A DNA stretch of 64,000 bases from Streptomyces composti. GTDB lineage: Bacteria; Actinomycetota; Actinomycetes; Streptomycetales; Streptomycetaceae. The notes beneath the pieces were generated by a model. It was not told where the DNA came from. It searched no databases and saw only the letters and a program-made list of their open reading frames with translations. Within the stretch, counting starts at the first letter, position 1. Each line of letters opens with the position of its first letter. Positions 34,441 through 42,644 of this stretch are shown here, piece after piece. The stretch is from the NCBI RefSeq assembly GCF_012034205.1, contig NZ_JAATEM010000002.1:124001-188000 (forward strand). Reading direction: 5' to 3'. Both the position numbers and the translations under genes were made by a program.

Positions 34441-34890
34441 ATGGACTTCAACCATTACCGCTTCCGCAGCCTGTGGACACTCTCCGCACCCGCCCCGGTG
34501 GTCTACCGGGTCCTGGAGCGGATCGAGGAGTATCCGCGGTGGTGGCCGCAGGTGCGCGAGGTGGTACGGCTGGACGACACCAGCGGGCTGGTGCGCATCC
34601 GCTCGGTCCTCCCCGTGGAGCTGCGGGCCACCCTGCACGAGGGGCGGCGCGATCCCGAGACCGGCATCCTGGAGGTGGGGCTCTCCGGCGACATCGACGG
34701 CTGGGCCCGCTGGACCGTCACCCGGCTCGGGCCCGGCGGCAGCCTCGCCCGCTACGAGCAGGAGGTCGACGTCCGCAAGCCGCTGCTGCGGCGGCTGGCG
34801 GTGCCCGCGCGGCCCGTCTTCCGGATGAACCACGCCCTGATGATGCGGGCGGGCCGGCGCGGACTGGAAGCCTGGCTGGAAGCGGTTTGA
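34441..34890 (+). CDS. SRPBCC / polyketide-cyclase-like ligand-binding protein
   Basis: The 149-residue protein MDFNHYRFRSLWTLSAPAPV has the START-like opening with ERIEEYPRWWPQVREVV, the phrase that marks polyketide cyclase/dehydrase and lipid-transport family members. It forms a helix-grip fold that binds hydrophobic ligands; the ligand is unknown. ATG 34441 is six bases after CACACT, so it may be leaderless. Its stop codon lies inside the -35 box of the following tRNA promoter. No polyketide cluster is nearby. Confidence 0.85.
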   Translation: MDFNHYRFRSLWTLSAPAPVVYRVLERIEEYPRWWPQVREVVRLDDTSGLVRIRSVLPVELRATLHEGRRDPETGILEVGLSGDIDGWARWTVTRLGPGGSLARYEQEVDVRKPLLRRLAVPARPVFRMNHALMMRAGRRGLEAWLEAV

Positions 34891-34916
34891 AGGATACGTA
34901 CCGACACCTGTATTGT
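34887..34916 (+). promoter_or_regulatory. Promoter of tRNA-Val(CAC) copy 2
   Basis: TTGAAG (34887-34892) and TATTGT (34911-34916) are 18 bases apart, a good HrdB-type promoter. The -35 box includes the TGA stop of the SRPBCC gene. The tRNA begins 13 bases after the -10 box, the same distance as at copy 1. Confidence 0.75.
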
Positions 34917-34929
34917 TCAGTGCGTTCCC

Positions 34930-35001
34930 GGGCGATTAGCTCAGTGGGAGAGCGCTTCGTTCACACCGAAGAGGCCACTGGTTCGAACCCAGTATCGCCC
35001 A
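34930..35001 (+). tRNA. tRNA-Val (CAC), copy 2
   Basis: Identical to the copy at 33874-33945 except for one base in the variable region (AGGCC instead of AGGTC). Acceptor GGGCGAT/ATCGCCC, anticodon CAC, discriminator A. Confidence 0.96.
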
Positions 35002-35007
35002 CCGGGT

Positions 35008-35036
35008 AGGCCGGTCCGTCACAGGCGGACCGGCCT
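35008..35036 (+). terminator. Hairpin after tRNA-Val copy 2
   Basis: AGGCCGGTCCG (35008-35018) pairs perfectly with CGGACCGGCCT (35026-35036) around a seven-base loop, seven bases after the tRNA. Confidence 0.8.
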
Positions 35037-35184
35037 CGCTGTGTCCGCACGCGCGGGCGGACCGGCCGGTGTTCGCCGGTACGCATCCGTGGAGCGGCCC
35101 GTGTTCGCCGGCATGCAGTCCGTCGCAGGCGTGCGTTTCTCCGGTCGGTGTGTGCTCCTTGTCGCCCGTGACGGGTCCGACCGC

Positions 35185-35910
35185 TCAGGCCGCCGCCGGG
35201 AGATCCGGGCGCAGGGGCCAGGCCGGGTCGACCGCCTCCTCCGTACCGCTGCGCGCGAACCACGCCTGCAGGCCCCGCGCCTGGGCCGCGTGCCACACCG
35301 CCTGCAGCGTGTGCAGCTCACCGGGGGAGAGGCGCTCCAGCCGGGAGGCGAACCGCTGCCCCACCGCCCGCGTGACCTCCAGCGCGGCCACCGCGTCCGC
35401 CGCCGCGTCGTGCGCCTCCTCGAGGCTGACCCCGTAGTGGGCGCACAGATCGGTGAGCGTGCGGCGCCCCTTGCGGTAGCGGTCCAGATGCTTGTCCAGC
35501 ACCAGCGGGTCGAGCACCAGCAGCGGTGTCCGCTCGAACCAGCGGTGCAGGGAGGAGGCGCGGTGCCGGCGCAACTCCCGGTCCAGCAGCGTGAGATCGA
35601 ACGGCGCGTTCATCACCACCACCGGGCGTCCGATGCGCGCCTGCTCCGCCAGCGACTCCGCTATCTCGTACATCACCGGTGCGGGCCAGCGGCCGTTGCG
35701 CTGCAGATGGCCCTCGGACAGGCCGTGCACCCGCGTGGCGGCGGCCGGGACCGGCACACCGGGGTTCACCAGCCAGCGGCACACCCGCGGCCGGGCGCCC
35801 GGCGCGTCCTGCACGACGACGGCGGCCGACACGATCCGGTCGTTCTCGACGTCCACGCCCGTGGTCTCCGTGTCAAAGGCGGCCAGCGGCCCTTCGAACC
35901 AGCACGTCAT
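35185..35910 (-). CDS. DnaQ-like 3'-5' exonuclease (DEDDh family)
   Basis: The 241-residue protein has all DEDDh motifs: AAFDTETTGVDVENDRI (Exo I), VVVMNAPFDLTLLDREL (Exo II) and EEAHDAAADAVAALEV (Exo III with the catalytic His). It is a stand-alone exonuclease without polymerase or helicase domains, so it could proofread, trim DNA or degrade RNA. ATG 35910 has GAGGGG about eleven bases upstream; ATG 35934 is a weaker alternative. It diverges from the DUF4365 operon by 169 bases, a shared control region. Confidence 0.9.
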   Translation of the reverse strand: MTCWFEGPLAAFDTETTGVDVENDRIVSAAVVVQDAPGARPRVCRWLVNPGVPVPAAATRVHGLSEGHLQRNGRWPAPVMYEIAESLAEQARIGRPVVVMNAPFDLTLLDRELRRHRASSLHRWFERTPLLVLDPLVLDKHLDRYRKGRRTLTDLCAHYGVSLEEAHDAAADAVAALEVTRAVGQRFASRLERLSPGELHTLQAVWHAAQARGLQAWFARSGTEEAVDPAWPLRPDLPAAA

Positions 35911-36079
35911 TCCCACCAACCCCTCGTTCACCATCGGCAGTTGACGCACCGTCCGCTGCCCGCACGGGTGATACCCGGGCTGTTTGCGCCTCACTCCGGA
36001 AGGAGACAACAGGAGTACGGGTCGTTGCAGTTCAGCGGCCCGCAGCGGGGATTCACTTGTTCTGGAAGGCTGTTCGGCC

Positions 36080-36646
36080 ATGGCCATCGCGCAGCCCGAA
36101 CGGGGCGGGCTGCTGCCCGATCGCACGGCACCGTCTCGCGGCTCACTCGCCACCACCGCCTGCATGGAGACCCTGCAGGTCGGCTATCTGCACGCCGTCG
36201 CGGCCGCGGCGGGCTGCTCGCTGTCCCAGCCGTTCCCGGACAACGGCATCGACTGGCACGTCAGTCACAGCGCCCCCGGGCACACCGTGGACGACGAGGT
36301 CACCATCAAGGTGCAGCTGAAGGCGACCTACCAGATCGCGCCCGACCCCTCGGCCCGCTTCTTCTCGTTCACGCTGGACAACGCGCACCTGGCGAAGCTG
36401 GCCCGCACCCCGGTCTCCGTGCACAAGATCCTCGTGGTGATGCTGGTGCCGCGCTCCCAGAACGACTGGCTGCGCGCCAGCCACGACCGGCTCGACCTGC
36501 GTCACTGCTGCTACTGGACCAACCTCGCCGGGCACCCGGTCACCGGCCGGCATCGCACCACCGTGCGGATCCCCACCTCACGCATCTTCGACGACCGGGC
36601 GCTGTGCGAGATCATGACCCGGGTCGGCACGGGAGGGAAGCCATGA
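36080..36646 (+). CDS. DUF4365 domain protein, PD-(D/E)xK nuclease-like
   Basis: The 188-residue protein matches the DUF4365 pattern: METLQVGYLHAVAAAAGCSL, then NGIDWHV and VTIKVQLKATYQI. The spacing of Asp (GIDW), then Gln-x-Lys (QLK), is the PD-(D/E)xK nuclease core as known from this fold, with Gln in the second acidic position as in many members. Nuclease activity is inferred, not shown. ATG 36080 follows GGAAGG by about ten bases. It overlaps the next gene by four bases. It may act in DNA repair or phage defence. Confidence 0.75.
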   Translation: MAIAQPERGGLLPDRTAPSRGSLATTACMETLQVGYLHAVAAAAGCSLSQPFPDNGIDWHVSHSAPGHTVDDEVTIKVQLKATYQIAPDPSARFFSFTLDNAHLAKLARTPVSVHKILVVMLVPRSQNDWLRASHDRLDLRHCCYWTNLAGHPVTGRHRTTVRIPTSRIFDDRALCEIMTRVGTGGKP

Positions 36647-37929
36647 CGCACCGTCCGGCCGAGGGCCCCCTGCGGCCCGTACGCCCGCACCCCGCCGACA
36701 CCGGCCGGCCCCCGGGACCGCCCGGGCCCGAGCCTTCGCACACCCCGTGGGACGGCCGGGTGCCCGAGCCCGGCGAGGTCGACCCCGCGGTGCTCGGCGC
36801 GCTGCTGCACCGGCACGGCTGGCAGCGGCGCGGCGGGGCCGCCGGACGCTACGGGCGCTGGACGCCGCCCGGGCCGGACGGCGGCACCAGCCTGCTGGTG
36901 CCGGAGAGCCGTGCCTTCCCCGACTGCGACGACCTGCTCGGCGAGGCGCTGCTCGCACTGACCCGCAGCGGCCTGGCCGGCGCCCGCGAGGTGCTGATCT
37001 CGCTCGCCGTGCCCAGCGACGAGATCCGCTGGTGGCGCGACATCCCGGACGGACCCGGCGGCACGGCGGTGTGGACCGCCGGGGAGCAGCTGCGCCTGGC
37101 CGCCCGCCGCACCCTGCTCGCCGCCGCCCTCGCCACCCGCGCGCGAGCCGGCTACCACGGCGCCCGGCACCGCCGCCGCGCCCTGGCCGCGCTGGACTCC
37201 GTCCTCGTCGGCCCCGCGGCCGGCGGGCACCGGATCACCGCCTTCCTGCCCGTCACCGGCGGTCGCCCCCTCGCCGTACGGCTCCACCAGGCGCTGCACG
37301 CCACCCGGGAGGCCATCGACTACCGGCGCGCCACCGGCCGCACGGACGCCTTCACCACCGCCGTCCAGGCGGGCGTCAGCCACGAACTCACCGAGGCCCT
37401 GCTCGCCCTGGTCCACGGGACGGAGGGCGCCCGGATCGCCGTCGCCTGGGCCCCGGCCGCAGGCGTCCCCGACGGCTGTGCCGCCCTGCCGGAACCGGTC
37501 GAGTTCACCCCCGGCGACCTGCCGGTCCTGCGCGAGGCCGGCGCCCGCTACCGGCGCGCGGAGCCGTCCGTGCCGGTGCGGATCACCGGCACCGTGGTGC
37601 GGATGCGCAGGCCGGGCCCGCGCGGCGAGGGCACGGTACGGCTGCGGGTGCTCGCCGGGGCCGACCTCGGCCATGTCCGGATCACCCTCGGCGAGGACGA
37701 CTACCGCATCGCCGGCCACGCCCACCTCGTCGGACTCCCGGTCCGGATGCGCGGCCGGCTGGAGAGCCGCTCCGGCTTCCGCCGCCTGACCGACGTGAGC
37801 GACCTCACGCCGGTGCCGGTGGACGAGGCCGAGCGGGACCGCCTGATGAAGGCGATCCAGGAGAACGCCGAGGTGGCGGCCTTCTTCGGCGAGGTCTGCG
37901 AGGGCGACGACCCCGGCGACGAGGGCTGA
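36643..37929 (+). CDS. Unknown protein with OB-like C-terminal domain
   Basis: This 428-residue protein overlaps the DUF4365 stop (ATGA), so it is translated with it. Residues 1-40 are Pro-rich, 45-320 form a mixed fold I do not recognise (DCDDLLGEALLALTRSGLAG, VSHELTEALLALVHG), and about 325-400 alternate short strands (VPVRITGTVVRMRR, VRLRVLAGADLGHVRITL, MRGRLESRSGFRRLTDV) like an OB fold that binds nucleic acid. The end is acidic. The exonuclease and DUF4365 neighbours suggest nucleic-acid work, but this is inference. Confidence 0.7.
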   Translation: MTHRPAEGPLRPVRPHPADTGRPPGPPGPEPSHTPWDGRVPEPGEVDPAVLGALLHRHGWQRRGGAAGRYGRWTPPGPDGGTSLLVPESRAFPDCDDLLGEALLALTRSGLAGAREVLISLAVPSDEIRWWRDIPDGPGGTAVWTAGEQLRLAARRTLLAAALATRARAGYHGARHRRRALAALDSVLVGPAAGGHRITAFLPVTGGRPLAVRLHQALHATREAIDYRRATGRTDAFTTAVQAGVSHELTEALLALVHGTEGARIAVAWAPAAGVPDGCAALPEPVEFTPGDLPVLREAGARYRRAEPSVPVRITGTVVRMRRPGPRGEGTVRLRVLAGADLGHVRITLGEDDYRIAGHAHLVGLPVRMRGRLESRSGFRRLTDVSDLTPVPVDEAERDRLMKAIQENAEVAAFFGEVCEGDDPGDEG

Positions 37930-37930
37930 T

Positions 37931-37961
37931 TTCGCCCAGGCGGGTCCCCGGTCGGTACGAT
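37931..37961 (+). promoter_or_regulatory. Probable thrS promoter
   Basis: TACGAT (37956-37961) is a good -10 box and TTCGCC (37931-37936) a weak -35 with 19-base spacing. It leaves a leader of about 55 bases. No T-box structure fits in this short space. Confidence 0.4.
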
Positions 37962-38022
37962 CGGTTCTCGCGCGCGCTCCGGTACGGCGCCCGCTCACCC
38001 CACTTCAGGCAGGAGAAAACCG

Positions 38023-39999
38023 GTGTCAGACGTCCGTGTGATCATCCAACGCGATTCCGAGCGGGAAGAACGCGTGGTGACGACGGGCACTACGGCCGCC
38101 GAGCTCTTCGCCGGCGAGCGCTCGATCATCGCCGCGCGCGTCGGCGGCGAGCTCAAGGACCTCTCCTACGAGCTGCAGGACGGCGACACCGTCGAGGGCG
38201 TGGAGATCTCCTCCGAGGACGGCCTGAACATCCTGCGCCACTCCACCGCGCATGTGATGGCCCAGGCCGTGCAGGAGCTCTTCCCCGAGGCCAAGCTCGG
38301 CATCGGCCCGCCCGTCAAGGACGGCTTCTACTACGACTTCGACGTCGAGCGGCCCTTCCACCCCGATGACCTCAAGGCCATCGAGAAGAAGATGCAGGAG
38401 ATCCAGAAGCGCGGCCAGCGCTTCTCCCGCCGCGTCGTCACCGAGGAGGCCGCCCGCGAGGAGCTCGCCGACGAGCCGTACAAGCTGGAGCTGATCGGCC
38501 TCAAGGGCGCCGCCTCGCACGACGACGGCGCGGACGTCGAGGTCGGCGCCGGCGAGCTGACCATGTACGACAACCTGGACGCCAAGACCGGCGAGCTGTG
38601 CTGGAAGGACCTCTGCCGGGGGCCCCACCTGCCCACCACCCGCCACATCCCGGCGTTCAAGCTGATGCGCAACGCGGGCGCCTACTGGCGCGGCAGCGAG
38701 AAGAACCCGATGCTGCAGCGCATCTACGGCACCGCCTGGCCGACCAAGGAGGAGCTCAAGGCCCACCTGGAGTTCCTCGCCGAGGCCGAGAAGCGCGACC
38801 ACCGCAAGCTCGGCCACGAGCTGGACCTGTTCTCCATCCCGGAGCAGATCGGCTCCGGCCTCGCCGTCTTCCACCCCAAGGGCGGCATCATCCGCCGGGT
38901 GATGGAGGACTACTCGCGGCGCCGCCACGAGGAAGAGGGCTACGAGTTCGTCTACACCCCGCACGCCACCAAGGGGAAGCTCTTCGAGGTCTCGGGCCAC
39001 CTCGACTGGTACGCCGACGGCATGTACCCGCCCATGCAGCTCGACGAGGGCGTGGACTACTACCTCAAGCCCATGAACTGCCCGATGCACAACCTGATCT
39101 TCGACGCGCGGGGGCGTTCGTACCGCGAACTGCCGCTGCGCCTGTTCGAGTTCGGGACGGTGTACCGGTACGAGAAGTCGGGCGTGGTGCACGGCCTGAC
39201 CCGGGCCCGCGGCTTCACCCAGGACGACGCGCACATCTACTGCACGCGCGAGCAGATGTCCGAGGAGCTCGACAAGACCCTCACCTTCGTCCTGAACCTG
39301 CTGCGCGACTACGGCCTGACCGACTTCTACCTGGAGCTGTCCACCAAGGACCCGGAGAAGTTCGTCGGCACCGACGAGGCCTGGGAGGAGGCCACCGAGA
39401 CGCTGCGCCAGGTCGCCGAGAAGCAGGGCCTGCCGCTCGTCCCCGACCCGGGCGGCGCCGCCTTCTACGGCCCGAAGATCTCCGTCCAGGCCAAGGACGC
39501 CATCGGCCGCACCTGGCAGATGTCCACCATCCAGCTGGACTTCAACCTGCCGGAGCGCTTCGATCTGGAGTACACCGCCGCCGACGGCACCAAGCAGCGT
39601 CCGGTCATGATCCACCGCGCGCTGTTCGGCTCCATCGAGCGCTTCTTCGCGGTGCTCCTCGAGCACTACGCGGGCGCTTTCCCGGCGTGGCTCGCCCCCG
39701 TCCAGGCGATCGGCATCCCGGTCGGCGACGCGCACGTCGAGTACCTGGAGCAGTTCGCGGCCAAGGCGAAGAAGCAGGGGCTGCGGGTCGAGGTGGACTC
39801 CTCCGCGGACCGGATGCAGAAGAAGATCCGCAACGCCCAGAAGCAGAAGGTGCCGTTCATGGTCATCGCCGGTGACGAGGACATGGCCAAGGGGGCCGTC
39901 TCCTTCCGCTACCGCGACGGCTCCCAGGAGAACGGCATCCCCGTCGACGAGGCGATCGCCAAGATCGTGAAGGTCGTCGAGGAGCGCGCGCAGGTCTGA
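38023..39999 (+). CDS. thrS: Threonyl-tRNA synthetase
   Basis: The 658-residue class II enzyme has an N-terminal TGS domain ([19 protein letters not shown]), an editing domain with [12 protein letters not shown], and the catalytic core. The zinc ligands are visible in [14 protein letters not shown] (Cys), [19 protein letters not shown] (His) and [15 protein letters not shown] (His), and the anticodon-binding domain follows. It charges tRNA-Thr and edits Ser-tRNA-Thr. GTG 38023 follows AGGAG by about eight bases. A strong terminator follows. Confidence 0.97.
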   Translation: MSDVRVIIQRDSEREERVVTTGTTAAELFAGERSIIAARVGGELKDLSYELQDGDTVEGVEISSEDGLNILRHSTAHVMAQAVQELFPEAKLGIGPPVKDGFYYDFDVERPFHPDDLKAIEKKMQEIQKRGQRFSRRVVTEEAAREELADEPYKLELIGLKGAASHDDGADVEVGAGELTMYDNLDAKTGELCWKDLCRGPHLPTTRHIPAFKLMRNAGAYWRGSEKNPMLQRIYGTAWPTKEELKAHLEFLAEAEKRDHRKLGHELDLFSIPEQIGSGLAVFHPKGGIIRRVMEDYSRRRHEEEGYEFVYTPHATKGKLFEVSGHLDWYADGMYPPMQLDEGVDYYLKPMNCPMHNLIFDARGRSYRELPLRLFEFGTVYRYEKSGVVHGLTRARGFTQDDAHIYCTREQMSEELDKTLTFVLNLLRDYGLTDFYLELSTKDPEKFVGTDEAWEEATETLRQVAEKQGLPLVPDPGGAAFYGPKISVQAKDAIGRTWQMSTIQLDFNLPERFDLEYTAADGTKQRPVMIHRALFGSIERFFAVLLEHYAGAFPAWLAPVQAIGIPVGDAHVEYLEQFAAKAKKQGLRVEVDSSADRMQKKIRNAQKQKVPFMVIAGDEDMAKGAVSFRYRDGSQENGIPVDEAIAKIVKVVEERAQV

Positions 40000-40025
40000 C
40001 CGCGAGGCTGACCGAAAGGCTCCGG

Positions 40026-40055
40026 AAGGCCCCCGGGAGTGATCCCGGGGGCCTT
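40026..40055 (+). terminator. thrS terminator
   Basis: Thirteen perfect base pairs (40026-40038 with 40043-40055) around GTGA, followed by a single T and CCC. It lies 26 bases after the thrS stop. Confidence 0.85.
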
Positions 40056-40090
40056 TCCCGCGCGCCCCGGCAACGCCATATGCTGCACGC

Positions 40091-40639
40091 ATGACGAGTG
40101 AGCCGGAGCAGCAGTTGGGAGTGGGGACGCAGGACGCGTTCCAGCGCCTGTGGACGCCTCACCGGATGGCCTACATCCAGGGGGAGAACAAGCCGACCGG
40201 CCCGGGCGCCGACGACGGCTGCCCGTTCTGCTTCATCCCGGCCAAGTCCGACGAGGACGGGCTCATCCTCAAGCGCGGCGAGACCGTGTACGCCGTGCTC
40301 AACCTCTACCCCTACACCGGCGGCCATCTGATGACCGTCCCGTACCGGCACGTCGCCGACTACACCGACCTCACCGCCGAGGAGACGGCCGAGCTCGCCG
40401 AGCTGACCAAGCAGGCGATGACCGCGCTGCGCAAGGCCTCCGGCGCGCACGGCTTCAACATCGGCATGAACCAGGGCACGGTCGCGGGTGCCGGCATCGC
40501 CGCCCATCTGCACCAGCACGTCGTTCCGCGCTGGGGCGGGGACACCAACTTCATGCCGGTGGTGGGCCACACCAAGGTGCTGCCGCAGCTGCTCGCCGAC
40601 ACCCGCAAGATGCTGACGGAGGCCTGGCCCACGGAGTGA
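40091..40639 (+). CDS. HIT-family nucleotide hydrolase/phosphorylase
   Basis: The 182-residue protein has the histidine triad IAAHLHQHVVPRWGGD (H-x-H-x-H) and an upstream zinc-binding-like DDGCPFCFIP. This resembles the Ap4A phosphorylase-like branch of HIT proteins common in actinobacteria. It would hydrolyse or phosphorolyse dinucleoside polyphosphates or AMP conjugates. Being next to thrS is suggestive, because aminoacyl-tRNA synthetases make Ap4A as a by-product. ATG 40091 starts 36 bases after the thrS terminator; no strong ribosome site is seen, so the mRNA may be leaderless. Confidence 0.85.
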   Translation: MTSEPEQQLGVGTQDAFQRLWTPHRMAYIQGENKPTGPGADDGCPFCFIPAKSDEDGLILKRGETVYAVLNLYPYTGGHLMTVPYRHVADYTDLTAEETAELAELTKQAMTALRKASGAHGFNIGMNQGTVAGAGIAAHLHQHVVPRWGGDTNFMPVVGHTKVLPQLLADTRKMLTEAWPTE

Positions 40640-40708
40640 CGGCCGCGCGGCGCGACCCTGCGCGACGCCTCCCTCCGGGACCTGCTCCGGAGCCTCTCAC
40701 GGAACGCC

Positions 40709-40736
40709 GGACGGGCCGGACGACTCCGGCCCGTCC
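40709..40736. terminator. Bidirectional hairpin between HIT and membrane protein genes
   Basis: GGACGGGCCGGA (40709-40720) pairs perfectly with TCCGGCCCGTCC (40725-40736) around CGAC, in the 129-base gap between convergent genes. Confidence 0.8.
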
Positions 40737-40768
40737 TCCTGTCGTCCGTGAACGCCCCCGCGTCCGCG

Positions 40769-42424
40769 TCACGCGTCGTACACGTCCGCCTTCCGCGGCG
40801 ACGCGTCCTGCACGGCCGTGCTGAGGAACGAGGAGCGCGCACCGAACTTCTCGGTGTCCACGCCGTTCTCCTCCAGCACCTTGATCGCCGCCGCGTGCAC
40901 CACCCGCAGCACCGGAGTCGCCGCGCGCAGCGCGTCGTCCGCCATGAAGCGATGCCGCCACGGCTGGTCCGCCCAGGCGTGCCGCAGACCGAACGGCTCG
41001 GGCAGGGTCAGCGTGCCGCCCAGCCAGTTCAGCAGCGGGGGGTACCAGGTGAGCGGGGCGCGTGCGGCGAGCCGGACCACCTCGTCCGTGTCGACCAGCG
41101 GGAGCTTCACCTTGCGGGTCTCCCAGAACTTGATCGACTTCTGGACCTCCTTCTCCTTGGCCGCCGGCTTGGTGGTGAACAGCGAGTGCACCGGCCCCAG
41201 CGCATGCCCGGTGACCTCGATGCGCAGCGTCTCGTGCAGCACCGTCACCGTGATCAGCATGGTGATGACCAGCTGCCCGTCCCACAGGGTCCACTGCACG
41301 CCGAGATAGTGCCGGTCGCCCGCGCCGAACTGCTGCTTGTTGCAGATCTCCTGTATGGCGTGCGTCTTGACCCGGTACGCCTCCACGTCCGTGCCCTCGG
41401 GCCGGGCCACCTCCGTGGCGTTCTCGGCGATGGGGGTGACGATCCAGTGCTGTATCGACGGCCGGGGGAAGCCGCCCGTGTTCAGCGGACCGCGCTCCAG
41501 CATGCGCAGCCGGTCCTGGATGGCCTTGATGACGTCCCAGCTGCGGAACGGGTGGATCTCCCGGTCCGGATCGGCCGGGACCAGGTCCTCGGCGAGCTGC
41601 CAGCTGCCCCAGCGCGTGCCCATGCCGAGTATCCCCTTGGGCCCGGCGTAGAACACGGAGTTGGACTGCTGCTCGGCGGCGAGCCGGGCCAGGGACTGGC
41701 GCAGCTCCTCGGCCGCCTTCTCGCCCGGGCTGCTCGGCACCGCCTCGGGCACCTTGGCCCCCACACTGGTGCCCGACAGCAGGCCGTCCCAGCGTTCGCG
41801 CAGGTCACGGGCGGTGCGCTCACAGATCTGCTTGGCCCAGAACCAGCCCACCACGGGGGCGACGACCGAGGCGCGCGCGTACCAGCCCCAGAACCCGCCG
41901 AACGGCATGCGGATCAGGAACAGCACCGCCAGGGCGCCCACCGCGACCAGCAGCGTGGTGGCGAGCGCGCCGGCCCGCTTGTCCGGCCGCCTGGCGATCG
42001 CGGTGCGGATCTGGAAGACCAGCAGCCACACCAGCAGGCCCGGCAGGAACAGCAGCCCGCACAGCACCATCACGGCGGTCAGCCAGTTGTCCCGCTCCCG
42101 GCGGATGCGGTGGGCGGCGAGGGCGTGCTCCACCACCACCTGCGGCTGGGTGCCGAAGGACTGGATGAGCGGCTTGCGCCCGGAGCCGAGCATGCGGTCG
42201 ATCAGCGCCCGGGAGAACGCCTCCCCGAGATTCGGCCGGAACAGCGCGATCTTCGGGTCGCTCACCGACGACTTGTGCCACTCGTTGTTGGCCTTGAGGA
42301 TCTCCTTCGCCTCGTTGTCCCGGTAGGCGGCGGAGGCCAGCGCGAACGTCGGTGTCTGCCCCTCGTCGCCCGTGCGCGGCACCTGCGGACCGAAGAAGTC
42401 CGCGTAACCGCCGTCAACGGTCAT
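40769..42424 (-). CDS. Large membrane protein, function unknown (551 aa)
   Basis: ATG 42424 follows a GGGGGCGGGA tract. The protein starts MTVDGGYADFFGPQ. About 110 soluble residues precede three transmembrane segments (~114-139, 152-171 and 183-198), and the C-terminal 350 residues are mainly soluble with one hydrophobic stretch (QLVITMLITVTVLHETLRI). Many Trp-containing, well-ordered motifs (GTRWGSWQLAEDLV, GVQWTLWDGQ) suggest a structured domain. I recognise no family. It is co-oriented with the EF-G-like gene upstream, 220 bases away. Confidence 0.8.
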   Translation of the reverse strand: MTVDGGYADFFGPQVPRTGDEGQTPTFALASAAYRDNEAKEILKANNEWHKSSVSDPKIALFRPNLGEAFSRALIDRMLGSGRKPLIQSFGTQPQVVVEHALAAHRIRRERDNWLTAVMVLCGLLFLPGLLVWLLVFQIRTAIARRPDKRAGALATTLLVAVGALAVLFLIRMPFGGFWGWYARASVVAPVVGWFWAKQICERTARDLRERWDGLLSGTSVGAKVPEAVPSSPGEKAAEELRQSLARLAAEQQSNSVFYAGPKGILGMGTRWGSWQLAEDLVPADPDREIHPFRSWDVIKAIQDRLRMLERGPLNTGGFPRPSIQHWIVTPIAENATEVARPEGTDVEAYRVKTHAIQEICNKQQFGAGDRHYLGVQWTLWDGQLVITMLITVTVLHETLRIEVTGHALGPVHSLFTTKPAAKEKEVQKSIKFWETRKVKLPLVDTDEVVRLAARAPLTWYPPLLNWLGGTLTLPEPFGLRHAWADQPWRHRFMADDALRAATPVLRVVHAAAIKVLEENGVDTEKFGARSSFLSTAVQDASPRKADVYDA

Positions 42425-42644
42425 TCCCGCCCCCGATCGCCGCGACCATACGTCCTGCGGCCTTCCCGACTTCCTTGATGCGCACACCTGTTGATCAGGT
42501 CTTCAGCGTATCGGCAGCCGGCGCCGTCCGTCTGCGGACGGACCGAGCCATCCGCACAGGTGAGCCGGAGCATGGCACGGGAGGGTTGTGCGTACGCATG
42601 CGCCGGGCGCCCTCAGCGGATGCGCGGGCGCCCGGCGGCGCTGG

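Noticed and set aside
33874..35001. Integrated element between the two tRNA-Val(CAC) copies
   Set aside because: The copies could mark attachment sites, but the interval holds only an SRPBCC gene and noncoding DNA, without integrase or excisionase. Both tRNAs have their own promoters and terminators.
37930..38022. T-box leader upstream of thrS
   Set aside because: Only 93 bases separate thrS from the previous gene, too short for a T-box with specifier loop and terminator/antiterminator, and no T-box consensus is seen.
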